From the NCBI GenBank assembly GCA_946481275.1, contig CAMLMV010000003.1, forward strand, positions 62,001-126,000: a DNA stretch of 64,000 nucleotides, in the 5' to 3' direction. Position numbers and translations under genes: made by a program. The notes under the pieces were generated by a model. That model ran no database searches. It had not been told where the DNA came from and saw only the letters and a list, made by a program, of their open reading frames with translations. The DNA is from an uncultured Massilia sp. (GTDB lineage: Bacteria > Pseudomonadota > Gammaproteobacteria > Burkholderiales > Burkholderiaceae). This document shows, in pieces, positions 25,140 through 33,800 of the stretch; the stretch's first letter is position 1, and every line of letters begins with the position of its first letter.

Positions 25140-27191
25140 TCAGTCCCGGCGCTCCAGCAGTTCTACGCCGAGCGGCACCAGCCTCAGGGTCTTGTCCCAG
25201 CGCTGGCCGCCGAGCACGCCCCTCATCGCTCCATCGATGGGGATGTCGACCGGCGCCCAGTTTGTATTGACGTAGAGCACTCGACCGTCGACGACGCGTG
25301 CGAACACGCCTTTCGGGGTCTTCGGTCCAGACTCGATACCGAGTTCGGCATACACCTGGCGCAGCAGCGGTTGCATGATTTGGGGCTGGGCCGGCGTGGC
25401 GAGATAGTAGGCGCGTCCCTTGCCGAAGCGGTTGACGGTGAGCGCGGGCGGCGTGCCGTCGAAGTTGCTGAAGCGGCTCAGCACCTCGGCGGTGGATGGC
25501 TCCAGCAACTCGAAATGCGCGATCGTGCTCTTGACTTCCTCGTCGCCGATTTTCATCGTGCCGGTCCGGTCGTAGAACTCGTTGGTGCGCAGGCCGAACA
25601 CGTCGGTCAGGCCGCCTGGCAAGGGTGTGGCGAACCACTGGTTGTTGTCATTCACCTTGGCCGATTGTGCAGTCATGATGACCGTGCCGCCGTCGGCGAC
25701 GTACTTGCGCACCGCCTCGGTCGAGGCCTTGTCCAGCAGGTACATGCCGGGCAGGATGATCAGCCGGTAGCGGCCCAAGTCCTCATAGGAGAGCTTGATG
25801 ACGGCAACATCGATGTTGTCCCTCAGTAGCGGCTCGAAGGCGCCTTCGGCCTGCTTCGCGTAGGAGGTCTTCAGGTAGGCGCGCGAACTGTTGCTCGGAC
25901 CATTGGCGCTGTGGGCCGCCGTGTTCTCGAACGAATAGGCGATGGCCACCTTGGGCTCCACGCGGCGGGGGAAGCCGAGCTTTTCCAGCTTGGCGTAGTC
26001 GCTGGCGATCTGGGCCCATTCGCCCAGCTTCCACGAGGGCCGGTCGTCGTGGTCGATCAAGCCCATCAGGGCCTGCTCTTCGCCGCCCAGGTGGCTGTTG
26101 AAGGTCCAGGCCAGGGAGGCCTGGCCGCCCATGAGCAGCACGAAGTGGGCCCACATGCGCGACCAGCCCTTGCTGCCGTAGGAGCCCGGACCGCCGGCGG
26201 TGAACTCATTGAACCAGGTCGGCGACGTCATGCCGCCCTTGATCAGCGCCGCCTGCCAGCCGCCGTGAACGGGGTCGCCGGCATAAAAGCCCATGGCGCC
26301 GTAGGTCGTGTGACGACGGTAGCTGCCCAGGTAGTCGAAGCCCTTGCGGTCGGCCCAGTCCCAATAGTTGGACAGCACCGGCTTGTCGGGGGTGTTCTTC
26401 CGGCGCACGGCTTCCAGGTCGTCCAGCGTGGCGAGCGTCATGTCGGACCAGAAGCGCCGCAGGTCGAGGTAGCGTTCGGCCGGGCCGGGGCCATCGGCGT
26501 ACGGCAGGCGCACCTCGTCCCATTTGCCGATGCGGCGCGACCAGCGCTGCGTCGCCCAGGCCTTGTTCAATGCCTCGATGCTGCCGTAGCGCTTCTTCAG
26601 CCATTCGACGAAGCGTTCGCGGTCGGCCTCTGAGTAGGACATGAAGCTGTTGCCGATCTCGTTGGTGTAGCCTACGGCCAACAGCGCCGGATGCCTGGCG
26701 TAGCGCTTGGTCAGCGTATCGGCCATCCGGATGGCCAGGCGGCGGTAGTCCGGGTCCGCGTTGTTGTCCATATAGCGTTCGGCCGGTGCCAGGCGGGTGC
26801 CGGCCTGGTTGACGATGTCGACGCCCGGGTACTTGTGGTGCAGCCACATCGGCGCGGGCAGGGCGGGGATGTCGAGGATGACCTTGATGCCGGCGGCATG
26901 TACCATGTCCATCACGGCGTCGAAGTGCTTGAAATCGAACTTCCCTTCCTCCGGCTCGAAGTAGTCCCACGCCAGATCACCCATGCGCACAACTTTAAAG
27001 CCAGATTGTTTCATCAGGGCAACATCGCGCTTGACTTGTTCCAGGCTGCGGTCCACGGGCTGATAGTTCGTGCCTGCGAACAGTTGGCCGGGGCCCGGCC
27101 AGTCGGGGTGGCCCGCGGCGTCCTGCGCGAAGCTTGGGTTCAGCGTGGCGAGCACCAGGGTGCAAGCGAATAGGGTTTTCTTCAATCTCAT
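25140..27191 (-). CDS. Secreted GH42-type beta-galactosidase
   Basis: 683-aa exported glycoside hydrolase. Signal peptide 1-22 (ends SFA-QD), TIM barrel (about 35-385), trimerisation-like Rossmann domain (about 390-610) and a small C-terminal beta domain. The GH42 pattern is clear: VVRMGDLAWDYFEPEEGKFD near the start, acid/base Glu178 in AVGYTNEIGNSF and nucleophile Glu329 in PTWFNEFTAGG. It releases beta-linked galactose from oligosaccharides, here in the periplasm or outside, which is uncommon because most GH42 enzymes lack signal peptides. ATG 27191 was chosen because it directly begins the signal peptide; the upstream extension of the frame is not protein-like. Followed by the membrane-bound AraC regulator on the same strand. 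Confidence 0.87.
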   Translation of the reverse strand: MRLKKTLFACTLVLATLNPSFAQDAAGHPDWPGPGQLFAGTNYQPVDRSLEQVKRDVALMKQSGFKVVRMGDLAWDYFEPEEGKFDFKHFDAVMDMVHAAGIKVILDIPALPAPMWLHHKYPGVDIVNQAGTRLAPAERYMDNNADPDYRRLAIRMADTLTKRYARHPALLAVGYTNEIGNSFMSYSEADRERFVEWLKKRYGSIEALNKAWATQRWSRRIGKWDEVRLPYADGPGPAERYLDLRRFWSDMTLATLDDLEAVRRKNTPDKPVLSNYWDWADRKGFDYLGSYRRHTTYGAMGFYAGDPVHGGWQAALIKGGMTSPTWFNEFTAGGPGSYGSKGWSRMWAHFVLLMGGQASLAWTFNSHLGGEEQALMGLIDHDDRPSWKLGEWAQIASDYAKLEKLGFPRRVEPKVAIAYSFENTAAHSANGPSNSSRAYLKTSYAKQAEGAFEPLLRDNIDVAVIKLSYEDLGRYRLIILPGMYLLDKASTEAVRKYVADGGTVIMTAQSAKVNDNNQWFATPLPGGLTDVFGLRTNEFYDRTGTMKIGDEEVKSTIAHFELLEPSTAEVLSRFSNFDGTPPALTVNRFGKGRAYYLATPAQPQIMQPLLRQVYAELGIESGPKTPKGVFARVVDGRVLYVNTNWAPVDIPIDGAMRGVLGGQRWDKTLRLVPLGVELLERRD

Positions 27192-27608
27192 ATTCAAGGG
27201 CAGATGACGGGCGATGTTGTGGGTTGTGTCGGGAGGCAAGTCGCCGCCAATGGCGCAAGCCTGTCCAGAGCCCGAGAATACGGCTGCATCCAGCGGCGCC
27301 TTTACTGTTGCAGTCCAATTTCTTTCGCAGTGCAGAAAGTGCAAGGCCCTGTGCAAGGATTGCAAGTGGCCACGCCCGGTCCACGATGCGCGTAGTGCTG
27401 TTGTCGAGTAGACATTATCCTGTCGCCGCGATGCAGGCGACGCGGATCGCCTTATGGATCTGATAAATCCTGTTAGAACATTCGTAATTTCTCGCATTCC
27501 ATCCGAAAAAACTGTCTCGTTCCCGTCCAAAAAGCGCAAATTCGTCGCCTTTTTACGACCACGTCGTGCGAGGTTGCGCTAATATTGACGTGAGGAAATT
27601 TTCACCCA
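27192..27608. other. 417-bp divergent intergenic region between the GH42 gene and the pilus operon
   Basis: No credible gene on either strand. It carries an inverted repeat GTCGCC (27422-27427) / GGCGAC (27436-27441) with an 8-nt loop, an AT-rich stretch from about 27450 to 27605, a small dyad ACGAC-CAC-GTCGT (27555-27567) and a TAATAT hexamer (27580-27585) 23 nt before the pilE ATG that may be its -10. No sigma54 -24/-12 pair was recognised. Confidence 0.5.
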
Positions 27609-28055
27609 ATGTTTATGGAAACTCGTTCCCTGACCACGCCGCGCGCACGCGGCTTCACGCTGATCGAGATCCTCGTCGTCGTCGCGATCGTCGGCATTCT
27701 CAGCGCCATCGCCGTCCCGGCCTACCGGGACTATGTGATACGGGCGCGCCTGACCGAGGCGTTCTCGGGCCTCGGCGGCGTCCAGACTGCCGCCGAGGAT
27801 TACTGGAACAACGGCAGTCCCCACACGTACGCCGGCTTCAACCGACTGCCGCCGAACAGCACCAGCTTCACCTTCACGCTGAGCGGCGCAACCGCGTCCG
27901 CATATACCGTGACGGCGACGGGCGCCGGACCGGTGGCGGGCTTCGTTTACACGATCGACCAGAACGGCACTCGCGCGACCACGGCCGCGCCGACCGGCTG
28001 GGGCACGAGCACGTCGTGCTGGATCGACCGCAAGGGCGGCCAGTGCACCCAGTGA
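27609..28055 (+). CDS. pilE: Type IV pilin-like protein PilE
   Basis: 148-aa type IV pilin-like protein. A short leader ending RARG is followed by the prepilin peptidase motif GFTLIEILVVVAIVGILSAIAVPAYRDY, with Glu5 of the mature protein, then a C-terminal globular part with two Cys (SCWIDRKGGQC) forming the usual pilin disulfide loop. It heads the minor-pilin operon; fimT overlaps its stop. Size and the DYVIRARLTEA segment match PilE-type minor pilins of betaproteobacteria, in which pilE usually comes last after pilY1. ATG 27609 was used, with a GAGGAAA stretch 11 nt upstream; ATG 27615 is an alternative that would shorten the leader. Confidence 0.85.
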   Translation: MFMETRSLTTPRARGFTLIEILVVVAIVGILSAIAVPAYRDYVIRARLTEAFSGLGGVQTAAEDYWNNGSPHTYAGFNRLPPNSTSFTFTLSGATASAYTVTATGAGPVAGFVYTIDQNGTRATTAAPTGWGTSTSCWIDRKGGQCTQ

Positions 28056-28678
28056 CGTTCAAGCCGCCGGCGCGCGGCTTCACGCTGATCGAGGCCGTGG
28101 TGGTGGTCGCCATCATGGGCATCGTGCTCTCGGTCGGCTTGCCGTCGATGTCGGACTGGCTGCTGGGCCGCAAGGCGCTGGCGGCCGCCGTCTTTTACCA
28201 GGACGGCTTCACGCTCGCGCGCAACACGGCGATCGCGCACAACAGCCACAGCCGGCTCGTGCTCACCGAAAACGCCGCGAACGGCAAGATGGACTGGCGC
28301 GTCGACATCTGCTTCCCGTCGTCCGGGACCCCGTGCAACGACGACACCGGCGGGTGGTCCACCGCCACCGCCGCGGCGACCGACGATCCGGACCCGGACC
28401 AGGGGTTTCGCTCCATCGTGCGCAGCGCCCAGGCCATGCCGGGCGAGGGCGACCTCGCGCAGGCCGTGAGCCCGTCCGGCGCCACCGAAGTCTATTTCAC
28501 GCCGCTGGGCTGGGTCGACACGAACGTCGCGCCGCATCTCGCCCGCATCGAGATGGCGCCGTCGCTCGCGCGTGCGCACGCCTTCGCGCCGTTGGCCGTC
28601 GTGTTGACGCTTGCCGGCATCGCGTCCATCTGCGACCCGGCCGCGCCGGCGCACGACGTGCGCGGGTGCCCGCCATGA
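28052..28678 (+). CDS. fimT: Pilus minor pilin FimT/GspH-like
   Basis: 208-aa prepilin-like protein. The leader is very short (MTFKPPARG) before GFTLIEAVVVVAIMGIVLSVGLPSM, followed by a helix and a GspH/FimT-type beta domain with TLARNTAIAHNSHSRLVLTE, the region where FimT proteins are most conserved. Minor pilins of this type prime pilus assembly and in some species bind DNA. GTG 28052 overlaps the pilE stop (GTGA); GTG 28043 with an AAGGG site 6 nt before it is equally plausible. The tail (residues about 165-208) holds a hydrophobic run, LAVVLTLAGIASI, which is unusual. The next gene begins at the ATGA overlap with its stop. Confidence 0.8.
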   Translation: MTFKPPARGFTLIEAVVVVAIMGIVLSVGLPSMSDWLLGRKALAAAVFYQDGFTLARNTAIAHNSHSRLVLTENAANGKMDWRVDICFPSSGTPCNDDTGGWSTATAAATDDPDPDQGFRSIVRSAQAMPGEGDLAQAVSPSGATEVYFTPLGWVDTNVAPHLARIEMAPSLARAHAFAPLAVVLTLAGIASICDPAAPAHDVRGCPP

Positions 28679-29088
28679 TCGCGCGCCGCCAGCGGGGCAT
28701 GGCCCTGATCGAATCCATCGTCGCCGCGGTGCTGCTGGCGATCGGCGTCCTCGGCGCGGTCGGCATGCAGGCCCGGTCGACGAGCGCGCTGGCCGACGCC
28801 GGCATGCGTGCCGAGGCGACGATCGCCGCCGACAGGCTGCTCGGCATGATGGCCGTCGACCTCCCGAATGCCGGGGCCTACGCGCTGGCCGCAGGCGCGA
28901 CCCCGACCACGCGCCTGCAACCCTGGTACGACGACACGCGCGCGCGCATCCCGAACGCCCAGGTCGTGGTGGCGGTGACGCCCGCGACGGGCCGGACGCG
29001 CGTGGCGATCACGATCTCCTGGACACGCCGGACCGGTACGGCGTCGAACGCGCACCGGGTGGTATCGTATCTGGCGGCGGCGACATGA
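28675..29088 (+). CDS. pilV: Type IV pilus modification protein PilV
   Basis: 137-aa minor pilin. The N-terminus MIARRQRGMALIESIVAAVLLAIGVLGAVGMQAR fits PilV, in which GMALIE or GxxLIE replaces the major pilin GFTLIE motif. The rest is short and includes ADRLLGMMAVDLPNAGAYA, the part after the N-terminal helix typical of PilV. Start and stop each overlap the neighbour by 4 bp (ATGA), so it is coupled to fimT and pilW. It contributes to the priming complex at the pilus tip with PilW, PilX and PilY1. Confidence 0.85.
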   Translation: MIARRQRGMALIESIVAAVLLAIGVLGAVGMQARSTSALADAGMRAEATIAADRLLGMMAVDLPNAGAYALAAGATPTTRLQPWYDDTRARIPNAQVVVAVTPATGRTRVAITISWTRRTGTASNAHRVVSYLAAAT

Positions 29089-30254
29089 AGCCCGGGCCGT
29101 CCTCCCGCCAGCGCGGATTCTCGCTCGTGGAGCTGATGGTCAGCGTTGCCATCGGCATGCTCGCGCTGCTGTTCACGCTGCGCATGGTGGGCGGCGCCGA
29201 GCAGACGCGCCGCTCGGCCCTCGGTGGATCGGACGAGATGCAGAACGGGATGGTCGCGCTGTTCTCGCTCGGGAACGACGCGAGCGGCGCCGGCTACGGG
29301 TTGAACGACCCCATCCTTGCCGGCTGCAATACGCAGCTCAGCGACACGCTGGGTTACGAACTCGCGCCCGCCACCCGCGGCACCGCGACGGTGACCCCGC
29401 TGGCGCCCGTCGTGATCGAGTCGCACGGCGCGAACCCCGACCGGATCTCTTTCTACGCCGGCACGTCGGTCGGCGGCACGCCCACGCTACGCCTGACGGG
29501 CGACGCGGCGGCCGGCGCGGCGCAGCTCGACGTCGACCGGATCTCGTACGGCTTCAGCCGGGGCGACGTGCTCGTCGTCGCGCCCGAACAGCCGGGAGGC
29601 GACTGCCGTGTCGTCCAGCGGTCCGACACCGACCAGACCGCATCGCGCGTGATGCTGGAGACGGGAAACGGCATGCGCTTCAACGGCGGAACCTCGACGG
29701 CCTCGTTCAAGGGTTTCGCCGCGCGGGTATTCGACCTCGGGCCCGCCGGCAACCTCGCGTTCCGTTCCTGGTCCGTCGCGGACGGCTACCTGCAGCTGCA
29801 GGCGGCCGCCCCGGACGCGGCCGCGGGGCAGCCGGCCACCGTTGCCGAGGATATCGTCTCCATCAAGGCCCAGTACGGTTTCGACACCCGCACGGGCAGC
29901 GCGTTTCTTCCACAGAACGGCTTGCAGGTGAACCGCTGGTCCGCCACGATGATCGATGCCGACGGTTCGGGCACGACAGGCGACAACGGGGACTGGCAGC
30001 ATATCGCCGCGGTGCGCCTTGCCGTCGTGGCGCGCAGCAAGGCGGTCGAGCACCCGGCCGCCGGGGCGGCCTGTACCGCGACGACGGCGCAGCCGGTCGT
30101 CTTCGCGGGTGACGCGCCGACCGGCGTGGCCGGCGTGCCCGTCACGCTCGACGTGGCCGTCGCCGGCGACCCGGTGGACTGGCGCTGCTACCGCTACCGC
30201 GCATTCGAGACCGTCGTCACCCTGCGCAACGCCGGCTGGAGGCCGAACCCATGA
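29085..30254 (+). CDS. pilW: Type IV pilus assembly protein PilW
   Basis: 389-aa prepilin-like protein with leader MKPGPSSRQRG and motif GFSLVELMVSVAIGMLALLF, then a long beta-rich domain. Segments NGMVALFSLGNDASGAGYGLND and the late GDNGDWQHIAAVRLAVVARSKAVEH are the hallmark conserved blocks of PilW. Within this operon it is the largest pseudopilin and forms part of the initiation complex under PilY1. Four-base overlaps at both ends (ATGA) tie it to pilV and pilX. Length is typical of betaproteobacterial PilW. Confidence 0.87.
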   Translation: MKPGPSSRQRGFSLVELMVSVAIGMLALLFTLRMVGGAEQTRRSALGGSDEMQNGMVALFSLGNDASGAGYGLNDPILAGCNTQLSDTLGYELAPATRGTATVTPLAPVVIESHGANPDRISFYAGTSVGGTPTLRLTGDAAAGAAQLDVDRISYGFSRGDVLVVAPEQPGGDCRVVQRSDTDQTASRVMLETGNGMRFNGGTSTASFKGFAARVFDLGPAGNLAFRSWSVADGYLQLQAAAPDAAAGQPATVAEDIVSIKAQYGFDTRTGSAFLPQNGLQVNRWSATMIDADGSGTTGDNGDWQHIAAVRLAVVARSKAVEHPAAGAACTATTAQPVVFAGDAPTGVAGVPVTLDVAVAGDPVDWRCYRYRAFETVVTLRNAGWRPNP

Positions 30255-30838
30255 CGGCCCGTCCGAATGCCCGGCCGCGCGGCATGGCGCTGCCCGTCGT
30301 CCTCATCATCCTCGCGGTGATGCTGCTGGGGAGCGTCTACCTGCTGCGCTCCGTGAACTCGACCGCGCTCACGACCGGCAATCTCGCCAACGACACCACG
30401 CTGAGCCGCGAGGCGGATCTTGGGCTGCATACGGCATTTGCCTGGCTGGGCCAGACAGCGCGTACCAACAAGGCGGCCCTGAACCAGGACGACACGGCCA
30501 ACGGCTACGTGGCGACGTGGGACGCGGCCAGCCAGCCGCGCGACGCCGCGTTCTGGACCGGCAGCCGCACCATCGCCGGCGACGACGGCACGAGTATCGA
30601 GTACGTCATCCATCGCCTGTGCGCGTCGGCCGGCGCGTACAGCGGCACGAACCGCTGCATGCAGACGGCCGCCAACACGGCCACCGCCGGCAGCACGGTC
30701 GCGCTGGGCGACAGCCTGGCGTCGGACGCGCCGTCGTACGCCGGCACGCCGCAGCTGCATTACGTGATCACCGCGCGCATCACCGGCGGCCGCGGTGCCA
30801 ACGTGACCAACCAGATGATCGTCCTGATCGGCGCATGA
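30251..30838 (+). CDS. pilX: Type IV pilus assembly protein PilX
   Basis: 195-aa minor pilin-like protein with N-terminal ARPRGMALPVVLIILAVMLLGSVYLLRS, in which the usual LIE motif is replaced by ALPVVL, as is common for PilX. The helix continues into EADLGLHTAFAWL, the site of the conserved Glu/Asp seen in PilX families, then a small globular domain with Cys residues (RLCASAGAYSGTNRCM) likely bonded. Overlaps pilW by 4 bp (ATGA); pilY1 begins 10 bp downstream. It joins the PilV/PilW/PilX/PilY1 tip complex. Confidence 0.85.
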   Translation: MTARPNARPRGMALPVVLIILAVMLLGSVYLLRSVNSTALTTGNLANDTTLSREADLGLHTAFAWLGQTARTNKAALNQDDTANGYVATWDAASQPRDAAFWTGSRTIAGDDGTSIEYVIHRLCASAGAYSGTNRCMQTAANTATAGSTVALGDSLASDAPSYAGTPQLHYVITARITGGRGANVTNQMIVLIGA

Positions 30839-30848
30839 CCACACCATC

Positions 30849-33800
30849 ATGAAGAAAATCCTCGCCTTAACGGGCCTCGTTGCCCTGATGCTGGCCGGCG
30901 TTGCCGGCGCGGCCGTGACCAGCATTGCCCAGCTCCCGCTGCTCAACGTCGACGGCACCGGCAACGTCAAGCCGAACCTCATGCTCCTGTACGACAACTC
31001 GGGATCGATGGCGAGCGCGTTCACGCCGGACTATATCGACGACAGCACGACCTGCCGCTCGCGCGCGCTGATGTCGGGCGGGACGCGCGGCTGCACGGCC
31101 GGGCACCCGCCGTTCAACAGCGCGGACTTCAACCGCCAGTACTACGACCCGAAGGTGCGCTATACGCCGCCGGTGCGCGCGGACGGCACGTCGTACACGT
31201 CGATGACGCGCAGCGCCACCACCAACTGGACGACCGTGACGACCGACGGCTTCGGCGTCAACCGGCGCGACCTGCTGGGCAACAGCGCATCCGCCACGAA
31301 CCTGGCGACGGGCTTTCCGGACCTGCGCTGGTGCGACTCGAACAGCGCCAACTGCGTCTACAACTCGGCCACGTACACGTACCCGAACGACGTGCGCTAC
31401 ACGGCGCAGGCGTACACGACGAATCCGTACTACTACACGATCAACGTCGCGGAATACTGCACGACGGCCGCGCTGACGACGTGCGTGACGACGGCCGTCG
31501 GCGCGGCGGCGCCGGCCGGCTATCCGTTCCCCGCCAGGGTGCGCTGGTGCGACAGTACCGCGCTGACGAACTGCCAGGCCAAGTACGTCGGGAACTTCAA
31601 GTATCCGCGCTTCTCGAACCCCAACGGCGGCGTCGTCGCCGCCTACGGGACGATCACGATCGGTACGTCGGCCTCGAACGGGGCCATCACGATCAACGGC
31701 GTGGCCGTCGCGGAGTCCGGAGGCTCAGTCGTCATCACGAACAACGCAGTCACCGCGGCGAGCGGCACGAACACCGTGAGCAAGCAGCAGACGGCGGCGA
31801 CCGCGCTGGCCGCGTCGATCATCGCGAAGACGGGCCTGACCAACCAGTACCTGGCCTGCGTGCGCACGCCGGCGTCCGGCTACAGCGTGCCGGCCTGCTC
31901 GACGTACGGCATCACCCTCGGCACCGACAACGTCGTGGCCGTGGTCCCGATCGATTGCGCCAGCGGCACGAGCAGCAAGTCGATCGGCGTCTGCTCCGTG
32001 CTGACCGACAGCAGCCGCTCCGGATGGGCGATCACGGTGGATGCGCCCGCGGCCGTCGTCCAGGCCGCGCAGCCCGCGACGGCGTACATCACGGTATCGG
32101 GGACCGCCAGCAACAGCAAGAACAGCAACAGCCGCACCGTGCTGGCAGGCGGGACGAAGCTGGGCAGCAAGACCCTGATCGCCTCCGACATCACGTTCGG
32201 CCGCAGCGCGAGCAATACGTCCGTCGCCTCCGCGATTGCGAACGCGATCGGCACGCAGGGCACCGTCACCGCCTACCTCGGGGGCGACGACGTCACCACG
32301 GCCTGTGCGGGCAAGGGCGCCAACACGATCTGCGTGGCGGACAGCGGCGCCGGCGCGGGCGGCGCGGCGATCGCGATGGGCACGCTCACCAACAACGGCG
32401 GCAACATCAGCTTCGCGCTGACGCCCGCATCGGCGCCCGTGGCCGCCGTGTACGACACGATCCCGGTGACGACGACGCCGCTCGGCAGCGGCGCCGCCGT
32501 GTTTGTGCGGACCGACATCGTCCCGGCGGTCACGAGCTATCCGAAGGCTGCGGGCCGCACGGATTGCGTCGGCAGCACCTGTACGTACGACGAGGAAATG
32601 ACGAACTTCGCCAATTGGTATGCCTACTACAAGACGCGCAACCAGATGATGAAGACGGCGGTCGGCCTCGCGTTCCAGGCGCTGACTTCGAACTACAACG
32701 TCGGCATCGTCTCGCTGTCGACTGCCGCGGCCGAGGGCACGATGACGGCGCCCCAGCAATTCACCGGCAGTGCGCGCACGAACTGGTACTCGACGCTGTA
32801 CGCGATGGACGGCAGCCAGTCGACGCCGCTGCGCCCGGCGCTGCACGCGATCGGCAAGATGTACGCCAACCAGAATCCGTACGTGGCGGCGGCAGGTGCC
32901 GAGGTGGTGCAGTACCCGTGCCAGCAGAACTTCACGTTCATCACGACGGACGGCTACTGGAACGGCGGCGCCGCGTCCACCGTGGTCAACAACGACAACG
33001 TCGAGAGCACGACCCGCTTCTGCACGCGCGGCAGCGGCTGCTACGATCCGAGCGCGCAGAGCTATAACTCGCTCGCCGACGTCGCGCTCTACTGGTACAA
33101 CGGCGGTTCGAACACCGCGGCGTCGTCGCTGCGCACGTCGCTGGAAGACTGGACCAGGCCGGGCCTCGTGCCCGCGCGGACCGGCGAGAACAGCCGCCTG
33201 CACATGAACACCTATGCGCTCGGCCTGGGCGTGGACGGCGTCATGAACTACGAACCGAAGTACGATTCGGCGCCGCTGCCCGGCGGCGATTTCTACAACC
33301 TGATCACGGGCGTGGCGACAGGCTGCCCCTGGAACGGCAATGGCGCCTACGTGTGGCCGGACCCGAAGACCAACGATTCCAGCGGTTCGGCCGCGTACCA
33401 GTCGCGCGTGGACGACCTGTGGCACGCCGCCATCAACGGCCATGGCCATTATTTCAGCGCGTCCGATCCGACCCAGGTGGTGCAGGGCCTCAGTTCGGCA
33501 CTGTCGGCCATCCAGGTACGCATCGGCGCCGCGTCGGCTGCCGCAACCTCCACGCCGAACATCTCGCAGCAGGACAACGACATCTTCTCGTCCACGTTCA
33601 CGACCGTGCGCTGGTACGGCGAACTGTCGGACCGCAAGATCGATCCCATCACCGGCGCCGTGTCGACCGCGGCGGCGTGGACATCGTCCGACACGGTGGG
33701 CCGTCTCGTCGGCGACAGCAGCGACTCGCGGACGATCTGGATGCAGGACACCGTGAACGGCGGCCTGAAATCGTTCACCTACGCGAACCTGACGGCGACC

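Noticed and set aside
27192..27608. Small open frames between the GH42 gene and pilE
   Set aside because: Several 60-130-codon frames on both strands have no ribosome site and unlikely composition; no domain is visible.
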